From: Methyloversatilis sp.
GTDB lineage: Bacteria > Pseudomonadota > Gammaproteobacteria > Burkholderiales > Rhodocyclaceae
Assembly (NCBI RefSeq): GCF_030696805.1
Contig: NZ_JAUYRO010000012.1
Span: 124,001-188,000, forward strand
Reading direction: 5' to 3'
Length of the DNA: 64,000 nucleotides
The notes below the pieces were generated by a model that searched no databases, was not told the origin of the DNA, and was given only the letters and a program-made list of their open reading frames with translations. Position 1 is the first letter of the stretch. The number at the start of each line of letters is the position of its first letter. Both the position numbers and the translations under genes were made by a program. This document shows positions 8,567 to 15,929 of the stretch, piece by piece.

Positions 8567-9202
8567 TCACTCTCCCGGCGTGTCGCCCCAGCGCGGCAAC
8601 AGCTCGTGCGGCACGCGCAACTGGTCGAGCACGCGGGCGACGACGAAATCGACCAGGTGGTCGATGCCCCGAGGCTGATGATAGAAGCCGGGCGACGGCG
8701 GCAGGATGACCGCGCCATTGCGCGACAGGCTCAGCATGTTCTCCAGATGCAGCGTGGAAAATGGCGTTTCGCGCGGCACCAGGATGAGCTGCCGGCGTTC
8801 CTTCATGACCACGTCAGCGGCGCGCTCGATCAGGCTCGATGCCAGACCGTGGGCGATCGCAGCCAGCGTGCCCATCGAGCACGGGCACACCACCATCGCG
8901 TCGGGCGGATTTGAACCGGACGCGGGCGGGCAGTTCCAGTCCTCGCGGCCAAATACTTCAAGCTGGCCAGGCGGGGCATTGAAACGCGTGGACAGTTCGC
9001 GTGCGGCCTGTGCCGGATTGGCCGGCAGCAGCAGATCCATCTCCTGCCGGGCCACGATCTGCGCCACCTGCGAATAAACCAGCCACACCTTGCAGCCGGC
9101 GCCGAGCAGGCATTCGATCAGGCGCAGGCCGTATGGCATGCCGGAGGCGCCGGTCAGTGCGACAAGGATGGTCGGCGGTACAGCGGGGGACGTGCGGATC
9201 AT
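8567..9202 (-). CDS. ubiX: flavin prenyltransferase UbiX
   Basis: A 211-residue UbiX/Pad1 flavoprotein that prenylates FMN with dimethylallyl phosphate to make the cofactor of the UbiD decarboxylase in ubiquinone synthesis. Seen are the N-terminal GASGMPYG FMN loop (about 18-25), VCPCSMGTLAAIAHG (about residue 115-130) and the PRETPFSTLHLENM segment, all typical of the family. The ATG at 9202 has AGGAG upstream, and the first bases overlap the stop of the Gx transporter gene by 4. It is the last gene of the rapZ-NusG II-Gx-ubiX run. Confidence 0.93.
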   Translation of the reverse strand: MIRTSPAVPPTILVALTGASGMPYGLRLIECLLGAGCKVWLVYSQVAQIVARQEMDLLLPANPAQAARELSTRFNAPPGQLEVFGREDWNCPPASGSNPPDAMVVCPCSMGTLAAIAHGLASSLIERAADVVMKERRQLILVPRETPFSTLHLENMLSLSRNGAVILPPSPGFYHQPRGIDHLVDFVVARVLDQLRVPHELLPRWGDTPGE

Positions 9203-9720
9203 GTTTTCTCCTGCATCAGCCGGCCGGCGACGATGCCGTTGAGGATGCCGAACAGCAGCGCGGCGCCAAAAAAAACCGGTGCCAGATTGAAAAGGCCGTC
9301 ATGCGGCACCAGCCAAAGCCGCGCCAGTACGAGCTGCGCACCGATGTGGGCAAACGCCGCGGCGACCGAGCGGCCGATCGGTCCGAGCCATTGCCAGGAC
9401 ACTGCCTGCAGCACCCCCAGCGCCGCCAGACTGGCCAGTGCGCCGGCACCGGCCAGAAAGAATCCGGGCGCAAGAAACTGGCCGGCGAGCAGGCTGCCGG
9501 CAACCACCCGCAGCACGCTGACCCAGGCGGCGTCGCGCCAGCCGTGACGCGCCAGCACGATCAGGATGACGATGTTCGCCAGACCTGGCTTGACGCCCGG
9601 CAGCGGACTCGGAATGGCCGCTTCGACCAGCGAGGCGGCGATCGCCGCCGCCGCGTAGCGCGCCAGCCGGCGATCGCGCGCACTGGGCTCGACCTGCAGC
9701 GTCGTGGCCGATGACGACAT
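9199..9720 (-). CDS. Gx transporter family membrane protein
   Basis: A 173-residue integral membrane protein with about five hydrophobic segments and the family signature IPSPLPGVKPGLANIV near residue 35. The family (once annotated as heptaprenyl diphosphate synthase component I) is built like an ECF-transporter S component; its substrate is not established. Its start overlaps the NusG-II gene's stop by one base (TGATG), and its end overlaps ubiX by 4. The Gx/NusG-II pair is a recurrent combination in other bacteria, often next to flavin or electron-transfer genes. Confidence 0.82.
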   Translation of the reverse strand: MSSSATTLQVEPSARDRRLARYAAAAIAASLVEAAIPSPLPGVKPGLANIVILIVLARHGWRDAAWVSVLRVVAGSLLAGQFLAPGFFLAGAGALASLAALGVLQAVSWQWLGPIGRSVAAAFAHIGAQLVLARLWLVPHDGLFNLAPVFFGAALLFGILNGIVAGRLMQEKT

Positions 9721-10094
9721 CAGAATGCCACCGTGTCATGCGCACCGTCGGGCCCGACCAGTTGCAGCGAAATGTGGCTGGGTGCGCACACCGCAACACT
9801 GCCGGCGCGGGTCAGCCAGCCCTGTTGCACGCAGTACTGGCGCGGGCCCGGATCGGCCGCGATGCGCGCCCGGCCCGGTTCGACCTCGATCACGGTCTGG
9901 CCGCGCGCGGCCAGGGCGCCGTCCAGGGCGATGCGATGCGTGCCGGTCAGCGGCAGTTCGGCCACGATGCGCCCGTCCAGCCTTACCTGTGCCATGGCCG
10001 GTGCGCCGCGGCCCCATTGCGCGGCCGCCGTCGCCGCGGTGGCGAGCAGCCCGGCGGCAATGACCAGCCAGTCGCCTGGCCGCACTGCCTTCAT
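9720..10094 (-). CDS. NusG domain II-containing small protein
   Basis: A 124-residue protein with an N-terminal membrane or signal segment (DWLVIAAGLLATAATAA) and a NusG_II domain whose conserved end reads QYCVQQGWL...AVCAPSHISLQL, with the two cysteines typical of this stand-alone family. It is not a transcription factor NusG, since the NGN domain is missing. It overlaps rapZ upstream by 4 bases (ATGA) and the Gx transporter downstream by one. Function is unknown; a role with the Gx transporter in flavin or redox biology is inference. Confidence 0.82.
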   Translation of the reverse strand: MKAVRPGDWLVIAAGLLATAATAAAQWGRGAPAMAQVRLDGRIVAELPLTGTHRIALDGALAARGQTVIEVEPGRARIAADPGPRQYCVQQGWLTRAGSVAVCAPSHISLQLVGPDGAHDTVAF

Positions 10095-10963
10095 TTATGC
10101 GCCGAAGCCAGCGAGCGATGGCGCACCAGCACGCGCGCCGCGCTGCGGAAATGTTCGGCCAGCCACTGCGCCATATAAACGGAGCGATGCTGGCCACCGG
10201 TACAGCCGATGGCCACGGTGAGATAGCTGCGGCTGTCCTTCACATAGCAGGGCAGCCAGTCGCGCACGAAGCGCGCGATGTCGTCGCGCATGCGGATCAC
10301 CTCGGCGTGGCCTTCGAGGAAATCGATCACCGGCTTGTCCTGTCCGCTCTGCGGTCGCAGTGCGAGGTCGTAATACGGATTGGGCAGGCAACGTACGTCG
10401 AACACGAGATCGGCGTCGAGCGGAATGCCATGCTTGAAACCGAACGACTCGAACATCAGCGTCAACCCGGCAGCTTCGTCGACCTCGACCACGTCGCGTA
10501 TCCACTTGCGCAGCACGGAGGCGTGCAGATCGCTGGTGTCGATGCGGTGACCCAGTTCGACGATCGGCCCAAGCAACTCGCGCTCGCGCCGGATTGCCTC
10601 GCCGAGCGAGGTCTGGTCGTCGCCCAGCGGGTGGCGGCGGCGTGTTTCCGAGAAGCGCGCAATCAGCGTGGCGTCACGCGCGTCGAGAAACAGCGTCTGC
10701 AGTTGGGTGCCGTTGCGCAGCACGCCCATCATCGGCGGCAACGCTTCCATGCTCTTGCCCGAACGCACGTCCACCGCGATGGCGACCCGGCTGTAGCCAG
10801 CTTCGCGCAAATGCCCGACCAGCTGCGGCAGCAGCGGCGCCGGCAGATTGTCGACGCAGAAGAAACCGCCATCTTCCAGCACATTGAGCGCCACGCTCTT
10901 GCCGGAACCGGACATGCCGCTGATCAATACGAGGCGCATCGCGCCGCGTCGCAATTCGTTCAC
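10091..10963 (-). CDS. rapZ: RNase adapter protein RapZ
   Basis: A 290-residue RapZ/YvcJ family protein. The N-terminal P-loop GMSGSGKS (16-23) and the C-terminal GCTGGQHRSVY motif (about 250) are both intact. In enterobacteria RapZ recruits RNase E to the small RNA GlmZ and controls glucosamine-6-phosphate synthase; here the usual neighbours (hprK, ptsN) are not within the window. The listed start is a GTG; an in-frame ATG at 10939 begins closer to the conserved MRLVLISG and could be the true start. It heads the run of overlapping genes ending in ubiX. Confidence 0.93.
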   Translation of the reverse strand: MNELRRGAMRLVLISGMSGSGKSVALNVLEDGGFFCVDNLPAPLLPQLVGHLREAGYSRVAIAVDVRSGKSMEALPPMMGVLRNGTQLQTLFLDARDATLIARFSETRRRHPLGDDQTSLGEAIRRERELLGPIVELGHRIDTSDLHASVLRKWIRDVVEVDEAAGLTLMFESFGFKHGIPLDADLVFDVRCLPNPYYDLALRPQSGQDKPVIDFLEGHAEVIRMRDDIARFVRDWLPCYVKDSRSYLTVAIGCTGGQHRSVYMAQWLAEHFRSAARVLVRHRSLASAHK

Positions 10964-11197
10964 CTTGATTCACCCTGCAAATGGATGTTCATGCATACAA
11001 CATGCTTGACTCTGGCCGGCCGCAATCTACGCTTGAAGCTCGGGCCTGCTCCGGACACCTTGACCCGTCGTCCGCCACAGGCCGCCCATGATGATCCACA
11101 CGGGTGCGTCGCAGGCGATTTTTCTGCAAAGGCTGACGCGTTTCCACGCCGTGTCCGGATTTCCGCCCGCTGCACTTTCAATTCGAAGGAGCCCGGC

Positions 11198-11380
11198 ATG
11201 CGATATCTCAGACTTCAGCGCAGTCAGGCCAACAGGCGGCGTTCCGAACGGGACGCCGATCGATCGGGGCCGCGCAACGAACCGGTGCAGAATGATCCGC
11301 TCGCTCGTGAGTACCCTGCGCCCGCCGAACAGGCGCCCGTCGAGCCGGCAGTCAGCCCACGCAAACTGAAGTCGGGTTGA
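11198..11380 (+). CDS. possible small basic hypothetical protein (60 aa)
   Basis: A 60-codon open frame with an AAGGA ribosome site 7 bases before its ATG. The product is Arg-rich in the first half and Pro/Glu-rich in the second (AREYPAPAEQAPVEPAV). There is no recognisable domain. It stands alone between the rapZ start and the convergent DUF1289 gene. The ribosome site is the only positive evidence, and the composition could equally come from unselected GC-rich sequence. Confidence 0.35.
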   Translation: MRYLRLQRSQANRRRSERDADRSGPRNEPVQNDPLAREYPAPAEQAPVEPAVSPRKLKSG

Positions 11381-11385
11381 CTTGC

Positions 11386-11580
11386 TCACATGCCGTCCGT
11401 CGGCGTGACCCGCAGGTGCCCGGCGGCTTCGCGTCGGCCGATGTTTGCCAGGATCTGCAGGCGATGGCTGTCGGTCGTTGAACCCCAGCAGGCGATTTCA
11501 TCGCGCGAGCGCAGGCAGCCCAGGCAGAGTGCAGTGGCGGGATCAAGCTGGCAAACGCCGGTACAAGGTGAAGCGATCAT
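11386..11580 (-). CDS. DUF1289 small cysteine-rich protein
   Basis: A 64-residue DUF1289 protein with the defining N-terminal motif SPCTGVCQLDP...CLGCLRS..EI and four cysteines likely to bind a metal or Fe-S cluster. Function is unknown. It overlaps the HMG-CoA lyase gene by 4 bases (ATGA) and is the last gene of that operon. Confidence 0.85.
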   Translation of the reverse strand: MIASPCTGVCQLDPATALCLGCLRSRDEIACWGSTTDSHRLQILANIGRREAAGHLRVTPTDGM

Positions 11581-12491
11581 GAAAGTCGTCTTGAGTTGAA
11601 GGCACGGGCGACACGCGATGCGACAGGGCGGTCCAGCTGCGCGCTGATCCAGTGCGCTACCTCCACCAGCTTCTGCAGATCGACACCGGTGTGCACGCCG
11701 GCATCATCGAAAAGATAGACCAGGTCTTCGGTCGCAACGTTTCCGGTTGCTCCCGGCGCGAACGGACAACCGCCCAATCCGCCGACCGAGGCGTCGAACA
11801 CGGCCACTCCAGCCAGTGTGGCCGCATGGACATTCGCTGCGGCCATGCCCCAGGTATCGTGGAAATGACCGGCGAGCCGCTCCGGCGGTACGCGTCGCGC
11901 GACGCCGTCGATCAGCGAACGCACCCGGAACGGGCTGCCGACGCCAGTCGTGTCGCCGAGGCTCACTTCGTGACAGCCCATGGCGCTCAGGTCGGCCGCG
12001 AGTGTGGCGACCGTTTCATTGTTGACCGCACCTTCATACGGGCAGCCCATGACACACGACAGGTAGCCGCGCACCCGCAGACCGGCGTCTTGCGCGCGCA
12101 CTGCTACGCGCGCCAGCCGGTCCATCGATTCAGCGATGCTGCAGCCCGTATTGCGTTGCGAAAAGGTTTCCGACACGGCGGCAAAGATCGCGATGTCGGT
12201 GCAGCCGGCGTCCAGCGCGGCATCAAGGCCGGTTTCGTTCGGTACGAGACAGGGGTAGCTGACACCGGGGCGGCGGTCGAGCCTCCGCATCAGTTCGCCA
12301 CTGCCAGCCATATTGGGCACCCGGCTCGGCGACACGAAGGCACCGGCTTCGATGTCGCGCAGACCGGTATCTGCCAGCCGGCCGATCAATTCGAGCCTGT
12401 GGTCGACGTCGAGCGCGACGGTTTCGTTCTGCAGGCCGTCGCGCGGGCCGACCTCGACGATGCGTACGGCAGCAGGCAGCGCCGCCATCAC
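11577..12491 (-). CDS. hydroxymethylglutaryl-CoA lyase
   Basis: A 304-residue TIM-barrel lyase of the HMG-CoA lyase/isopropylmalate synthase superfamily. It carries the substrate-binding VGPRDGLQNE motif (14-23), the HFHDTWGMA metal-binding motif (about 212-220) and the lyase signature GLGGCPFAPGATGN with its reactive cysteine. The reaction splits HMG-CoA to acetoacetate and acetyl-CoA, the last step of leucine breakdown. Its start overlaps the upstream crotonase by 4 bases; together they would be the LiuE/LiuC steps, though the MCC carboxylase and isovaleryl-CoA dehydrogenase genes are not in the window. Confidence 0.92.
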   Translation of the reverse strand: MMAALPAAVRIVEVGPRDGLQNETVALDVDHRLELIGRLADTGLRDIEAGAFVSPSRVPNMAGSGELMRRLDRRPGVSYPCLVPNETGLDAALDAGCTDIAIFAAVSETFSQRNTGCSIAESMDRLARVAVRAQDAGLRVRGYLSCVMGCPYEGAVNNETVATLAADLSAMGCHEVSLGDTTGVGSPFRVRSLIDGVARRVPPERLAGHFHDTWGMAAANVHAATLAGVAVFDASVGGLGGCPFAPGATGNVATEDLVYLFDDAGVHTGVDLQKLVEVAHWISAQLDRPVASRVARAFNSRRLS

Positions 12492-13282
12492 GCACCGCCA
12501 ACCGGCACCCAGCCGGGATGACGCCGCCCGAACAGCGCGTCCAGCCCTTCCTGTGCCTCGGCGCCAGCGTCGAGCCGGTGTTCGATGTCCACCGCCTGAT
12601 CGAGCGTCTTCTCATCCACCCGCGGCCGGCCGAGCGCGCGCACCAGGGATTTGACCTGCTGTTGCGCGCGCGGTCCGCCGAGCAGCAGCGCATCGACCAC
12701 CTCGCCGATCGCATCGTCGAGTTGATCGGCCGACGCGGCCAGTTCCGACAGCAGGCCGATGCGGTAGGCCTCGGATGCAGAAAAGCGCTCGCCGGTCAGG
12801 AAGTAGCGGCGCGCGCGCTGCGGACCGATTGCGGCGATCACGTAGGGCGCGATGACAGCCGGTACGCGACCGATATGCACGGCTTCGAACGAAAACTCGG
12901 CATCGAAACTGGCGATGGCGATGTCGCATGCGGCAATCAGGCCGGCACCCAGCCCGTAGGCCGGGCCCTGCACGCGTGCCACCACGGGTCGCGCGCATTC
13001 GGCCACGCTGCGCAGCAATCGCGCGGCGAGCGCCGGCTCGACGGCGATCAGGCCGCTGCGCTCCAGCTCGAGCGGGTCGGAACCGATGCTGAAGCTGTCG
13101 CCCAGCGCCGACAAGACGATGGTGCGCACGCCCGGGTGTGCGACCAGATCGTCGATGGCACCGATCAGTGACTCCGCGAGCGACGCGTCGAGCAGATTGT
13201 GCGCATGCGGGCGATTCAGCGTGACGATGCCGATGCCGGCATCGACTTCGGACAGCACGAGCGCGTCGGCATGGCGCGTCAC
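12488..13282 (-). CDS. enoyl-CoA hydratase/isomerase family, LiuC-like
   Basis: A 264-residue crotonase-fold protein resembling methylglutaconyl-CoA hydratase (LiuC). The backbone pieces of the fold are clear: oxyanion segment FSIGSD (64-69), GPAYGLGAGLIAACDIAIAS (106-125), and the RVPAVIAPYVIAAIG stretch followed by RARRYFLTGERF. In LiuC-type enzymes I recall the single catalytic glutamate as ...SEV-x-x-G; here the matching stretch is FEAVHIG (132-138), which puts Ala134 at that place and Glu133 one residue earlier. Activity is therefore uncertain. It overlaps the lyase gene downstream and the periplasmic-protein gene upstream by 4 bases each. Confidence 0.82.
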   Translation of the reverse strand: MTRHADALVLSEVDAGIGIVTLNRPHAHNLLDASLAESLIGAIDDLVAHPGVRTIVLSALGDSFSIGSDPLELERSGLIAVEPALAARLLRSVAECARPVVARVQGPAYGLGAGLIAACDIAIASFDAEFSFEAVHIGRVPAVIAPYVIAAIGPQRARRYFLTGERFSASEAYRIGLLSELAASADQLDDAIGEVVDALLLGGPRAQQQVKSLVRALGRPRVDEKTLDQAVDIEHRLDAGAEAQEGLDALFGRRHPGWVPVGGA

Positions 13283-13656
13283 TGCGGGTCTCCCTGAACG
13301 AGCGTGCCGCCGAGCGCGCGCAGCGGCGCACCCAGTTCGAAGCCGGGCATGACGACTTCCTCGTCTACGGCATATAACTGGCAGGGCAGGCCGTGTGCTT
13401 CGCAGCGTGCAAGTGCGTCAGTCACTGCGCCTTCGCCGGCATTCCACGCCCAGTCGCCATTCATGTTCAGCGCAAAAGCGCGCGGGCGGATGCCGATGCG
13501 CAGAAAACGGCTGTAGCCGGCGCGACCGCTTTCGGTCAGCAGCGGCACCGCTTGCACCAGGTCGACCGGACGCACGTGTGCGCTCTGGGCGGTGCCGACT
13601 GCGGGCAGGAATACGCAGGTACAGGCGAACAGCAGGCGCGTCAGATCAGGCTTCAT
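13279..13656 (-). CDS. hypothetical periplasmic protein
   Basis: A 125-residue protein with a signal peptide (KPDLTRLLFACTCVFLPAVGTAQS). The mature part has a FALNMNGDWAW...ALARCEAHGLPCQLYAVDEEVV segment with two cysteines, a pattern I have seen in uncharacterised proteobacterial secreted proteins. The frame is open further upstream, but the ATG at 13656 starts the signal peptide. It overlaps the LOG gene by 11 bases and the crotonase by 4, so it is embedded in the operon. Function unknown. Confidence 0.72.
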   Translation of the reverse strand: MKPDLTRLLFACTCVFLPAVGTAQSAHVRPVDLVQAVPLLTESGRAGYSRFLRIGIRPRAFALNMNGDWAWNAGEGAVTDALARCEAHGLPCQLYAVDEEVVMPGFELGAPLRALGGTLVQGDPQ

Positions 13657-14215
13657 GCAGCGAATTCTCCCCGGAAACGACAGCGGACAGCAGGCGATCG
13701 AGCAGGCGTTGCGCGTCGTGCTCGGATGGCATGAGCTGCCGATGCGCAACGCTGAGAAAACCTTCCTGCACCGAATGATCGAACATCGCGAGCAGTGGAT
13801 CAAAGTAGCCCGCCGTGTTCAGCAGGCCGCACGGCTTGCGATGCAGTCCCAGCTGCGCCCAGGTAAGAATTTCGCACAGTTCGTCCAGCGTGCCAAAGCC
13901 GCCGGGTGCGGCGACGAATACGTCGGCCAGTTCCGCCATCAATGCCTTGCGCTCGTGCATGCTGCGCACCACGTGCAGCGTGCTCAGGCCACTGTGGGCA
14001 ACTTCGCGATCGAGCAGGTGACGCGGAATGACACCGATCACCTCGCCGCCGGCCGCCAGCGCCGCATCGGCGATGATGCCCATCAGACCGATATTGCCGC
14101 CACCGTAGACCACGCCGTGGCCGGCGCGCGCGATCAGCGAGCCCAGTTCGGCGGCGGTGTCGCGATAGAGGGGGCGGTCACCCTCGCGGGAGCCACAGAA
14201 CACACAGACGCGCAT
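13646..14215 (-). CDS. LOG family protein (cytokinin riboside 5'-monophosphate phosphoribohydrolase-like)
   Basis: A 189-residue LOG-fold protein (often misnamed lysine decarboxylase). The nucleotide-binding YGGGNIGLMG (37-46), catalytic HERKALM (around 86-92) and PGGFGTLDE (103-111) motifs are all intact. Family members cleave the base-ribose bond of nucleoside 5'-monophosphates. The reading frame is open upstream for about 90 more codons, but ATG 14215 (MRVCVFCGS) matches the family N-terminus. It appears to be the first gene of the run leading to DUF1289. Confidence 0.9.
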   Translation of the reverse strand: MRVCVFCGSREGDRPLYRDTAAELGSLIARAGHGVVYGGGNIGLMGIIADAALAAGGEVIGVIPRHLLDREVAHSGLSTLHVVRSMHERKALMAELADVFVAAPGGFGTLDELCEILTWAQLGLHRKPCGLLNTAGYFDPLLAMFDHSVQEGFLSVAHRQLMPSEHDAQRLLDRLLSAVVSGENSLHEA

Positions 14216-14331
14216 CGGACAGTACGAATTCGGGTTGGAGAAAGCCTGCACCGGCGAGTATGCCCGGCCGCGGGTGCCCTGCGCAGGGCGAGCCTGGCGG
14301 GGCGCGAAGATTTCCGGATCCGGATCGATGC

Positions 14332-14658
14332 TCAGTCGAGAAATTTTGCCCGGGCGATGCGCCATTCCTGCGGCCCGTCGAGCGTACGCGAGCAACCGAG
14401 GGGTACTGGCTCGGCGCCCGGTTTCATCTCCGTTTTCGAGCGGTCGCCGGTGCCCACATCCATGTGAAAGCGGTCGAGCCACACCATGACGGTGCGCGTC
14501 GGATGGCTATTGGAAACGAGCAGTTGCACCGAGTTGCGCGACACACAGTTGCCGGCGAAATCCTGGCTGAAGGTGACGAACTTCGTCGGGTCTTCGTCCT
14601 CGGCCCACACCACCGGGCCGCACAGCGCGAGCAGCAGCGCACACATCGTTTTCCGCAT
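14332..14658 (-). CDS. hypothetical secreted protein
   Basis: A 108-residue protein with a signal peptide (MRKTMCALLLALCGPVVWAE). The mature chain holds two cysteines (FAGNCVSRNS and PLGCSRTLD), likely a disulfide, and a beta-rich middle. A GGAGGA ribosome site directly before ATG 14658 selects this start over an earlier in-frame ATG. I do not recognise the family. It precedes the LOG operon on the same strand with a 116-base gap. Confidence 0.7.
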   Translation of the reverse strand: MRKTMCALLLALCGPVVWAEDEDPTKFVTFSQDFAGNCVSRNSVQLLVSNSHPTRTVMVWLDRFHMDVGTGDRSKTEMKPGAEPVPLGCSRTLDGPQEWRIARAKFLD

Positions 14659-14858
14659 TGTTTCCTCCGGATTCATGGGCCATCAGGTGAGCCGCAGATC
14701 TCTGATGCCGGTCAGCCGCCGGTGTTCCATTCTTTGACTCGCAGTCTAGCAAGCCCACGGCTGCGTTCCGGAAGCAGGTTCGATATTGCACTGCACAATG
14801 CGCAGTCGTTTCGGGTTACCATTCAGGAAATTCAACGCCTTGGACTGCGCTGCCCATC

Positions 14859-15905
14859 GTGTCTGCACTCGAACCTCATCCCGCGATCGCCCCGCCGCCA
14901 GGCTGCATGGTTAAGGTTGCGCGTGGCGTCCACTGGTTGCGCATGCCGGTCGCTTTCGCGCCCGGTCATGTGAATCTTTGGGCGATCGAGGATCAGTACG
15001 AGGATGACGTCAATAACGGACCGTGCTGGACGCTGGTGGACGCGGGTTTCCCGGACGACGCGACGCGCGCCAACTGGACTGCGGCGCTGACCGGCGACCT
15101 CGCCGGGCGCCCGGTGCGCCGGATACTGATCACCCATTGCCACCCCGACCACTTCGGTCTGGGCGAGTGGCTCGCGAAGCAAACCGACGCGCGCATCTGG
15201 ATGTCGCTCGGCGAATACATGACAGCGCAGGCATGGTTCGGTACCGTGCCGGCGTCGGATCGCGGCTTGATGGCAGATTTCTTCGTGCTGCACGGTCTGG
15301 GCGCGGGACACACCGATGCGATGCGCGGTGAAAGCGGGCGCTACCGGCAGGTCGTCGGTGAATTGCCGCTGGCGATGCGGCGCATCCTGCCTGGCGAAAC
15401 CCTGCGCATCGGCGGTGACGACTGGACCGCCATCGTCGGCTACGGCCACTCGCCTGAGCATCTGTCCTTCCATCGTGCCAACGATCCGGTACTGATCGCT
15501 GGCGACATGCTTCTGCCGCGCATTTCGCCCAACACGCCGACGCTGGCTTACGAGCCCGAGGTGGATGCGGTCGGCCAGTACCTCGATTCCATCGAACTTT
15601 TTCGCGCGCTGCCCGTTAACACGGTGGTGCTGCCTGCGCACGGCGATCCGTATGTCGGCATCGCCGCACGCGTGGACGCGCTTCAGGCGCACCATGCGGA
15701 ACGGCTCGCGCTGATCGTGAGTCTGTGTGCTGAACCGCAGACCGCCGCAGCGCTGCTTCCGGCGCTGTTCAAACGCGAACTCGACAGTTTCCAGACCCGA
15801 TTTGCCATGGGTGAGGTGATTGCCCACCTCAACCACCTGTGGCAAACGGGCCGCCTGCGTCGCCTGCCTGAGCAGGGCGGCGTGCTTCGTTACACCCAGC
15901 CTTAA
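14859..15905 (+). CDS. MBL-fold metallo-hydrolase
   Basis: A 348-residue metallo-beta-lactamase-fold hydrolase with the zinc motif THCHPDH (H93, H95, D97, H98), the later GHSPEH histidine and a PAHGDP motif. The C-terminal 80 residues look like the winged-helix tail seen in the LACTB2/RNase Z-related branch. The start shown is GTG; an ATG 20 codons on (MVKVARGV) is an alternative. It lies 24 bases ahead of phaC on the same strand and may be cotranscribed. The substrate is not identifiable; thioesters, lactones or nucleic acid are all possible in this superfamily. Confidence 0.88.
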   Translation: MSALEPHPAIAPPPGCMVKVARGVHWLRMPVAFAPGHVNLWAIEDQYEDDVNNGPCWTLVDAGFPDDATRANWTAALTGDLAGRPVRRILITHCHPDHFGLGEWLAKQTDARIWMSLGEYMTAQAWFGTVPASDRGLMADFFVLHGLGAGHTDAMRGESGRYRQVVGELPLAMRRILPGETLRIGGDDWTAIVGYGHSPEHLSFHRANDPVLIAGDMLLPRISPNTPTLAYEPEVDAVGQYLDSIELFRALPVNTVVLPAHGDPYVGIAARVDALQAHHAERLALIVSLCAEPQTAAALLPALFKRELDSFQTRFAMGEVIAHLNHLWQTGRLRRLPEQGGVLRYTQP

Positions 15906-15929
15906 CCAGTTTCCGGGGGAGCCAGAGCC

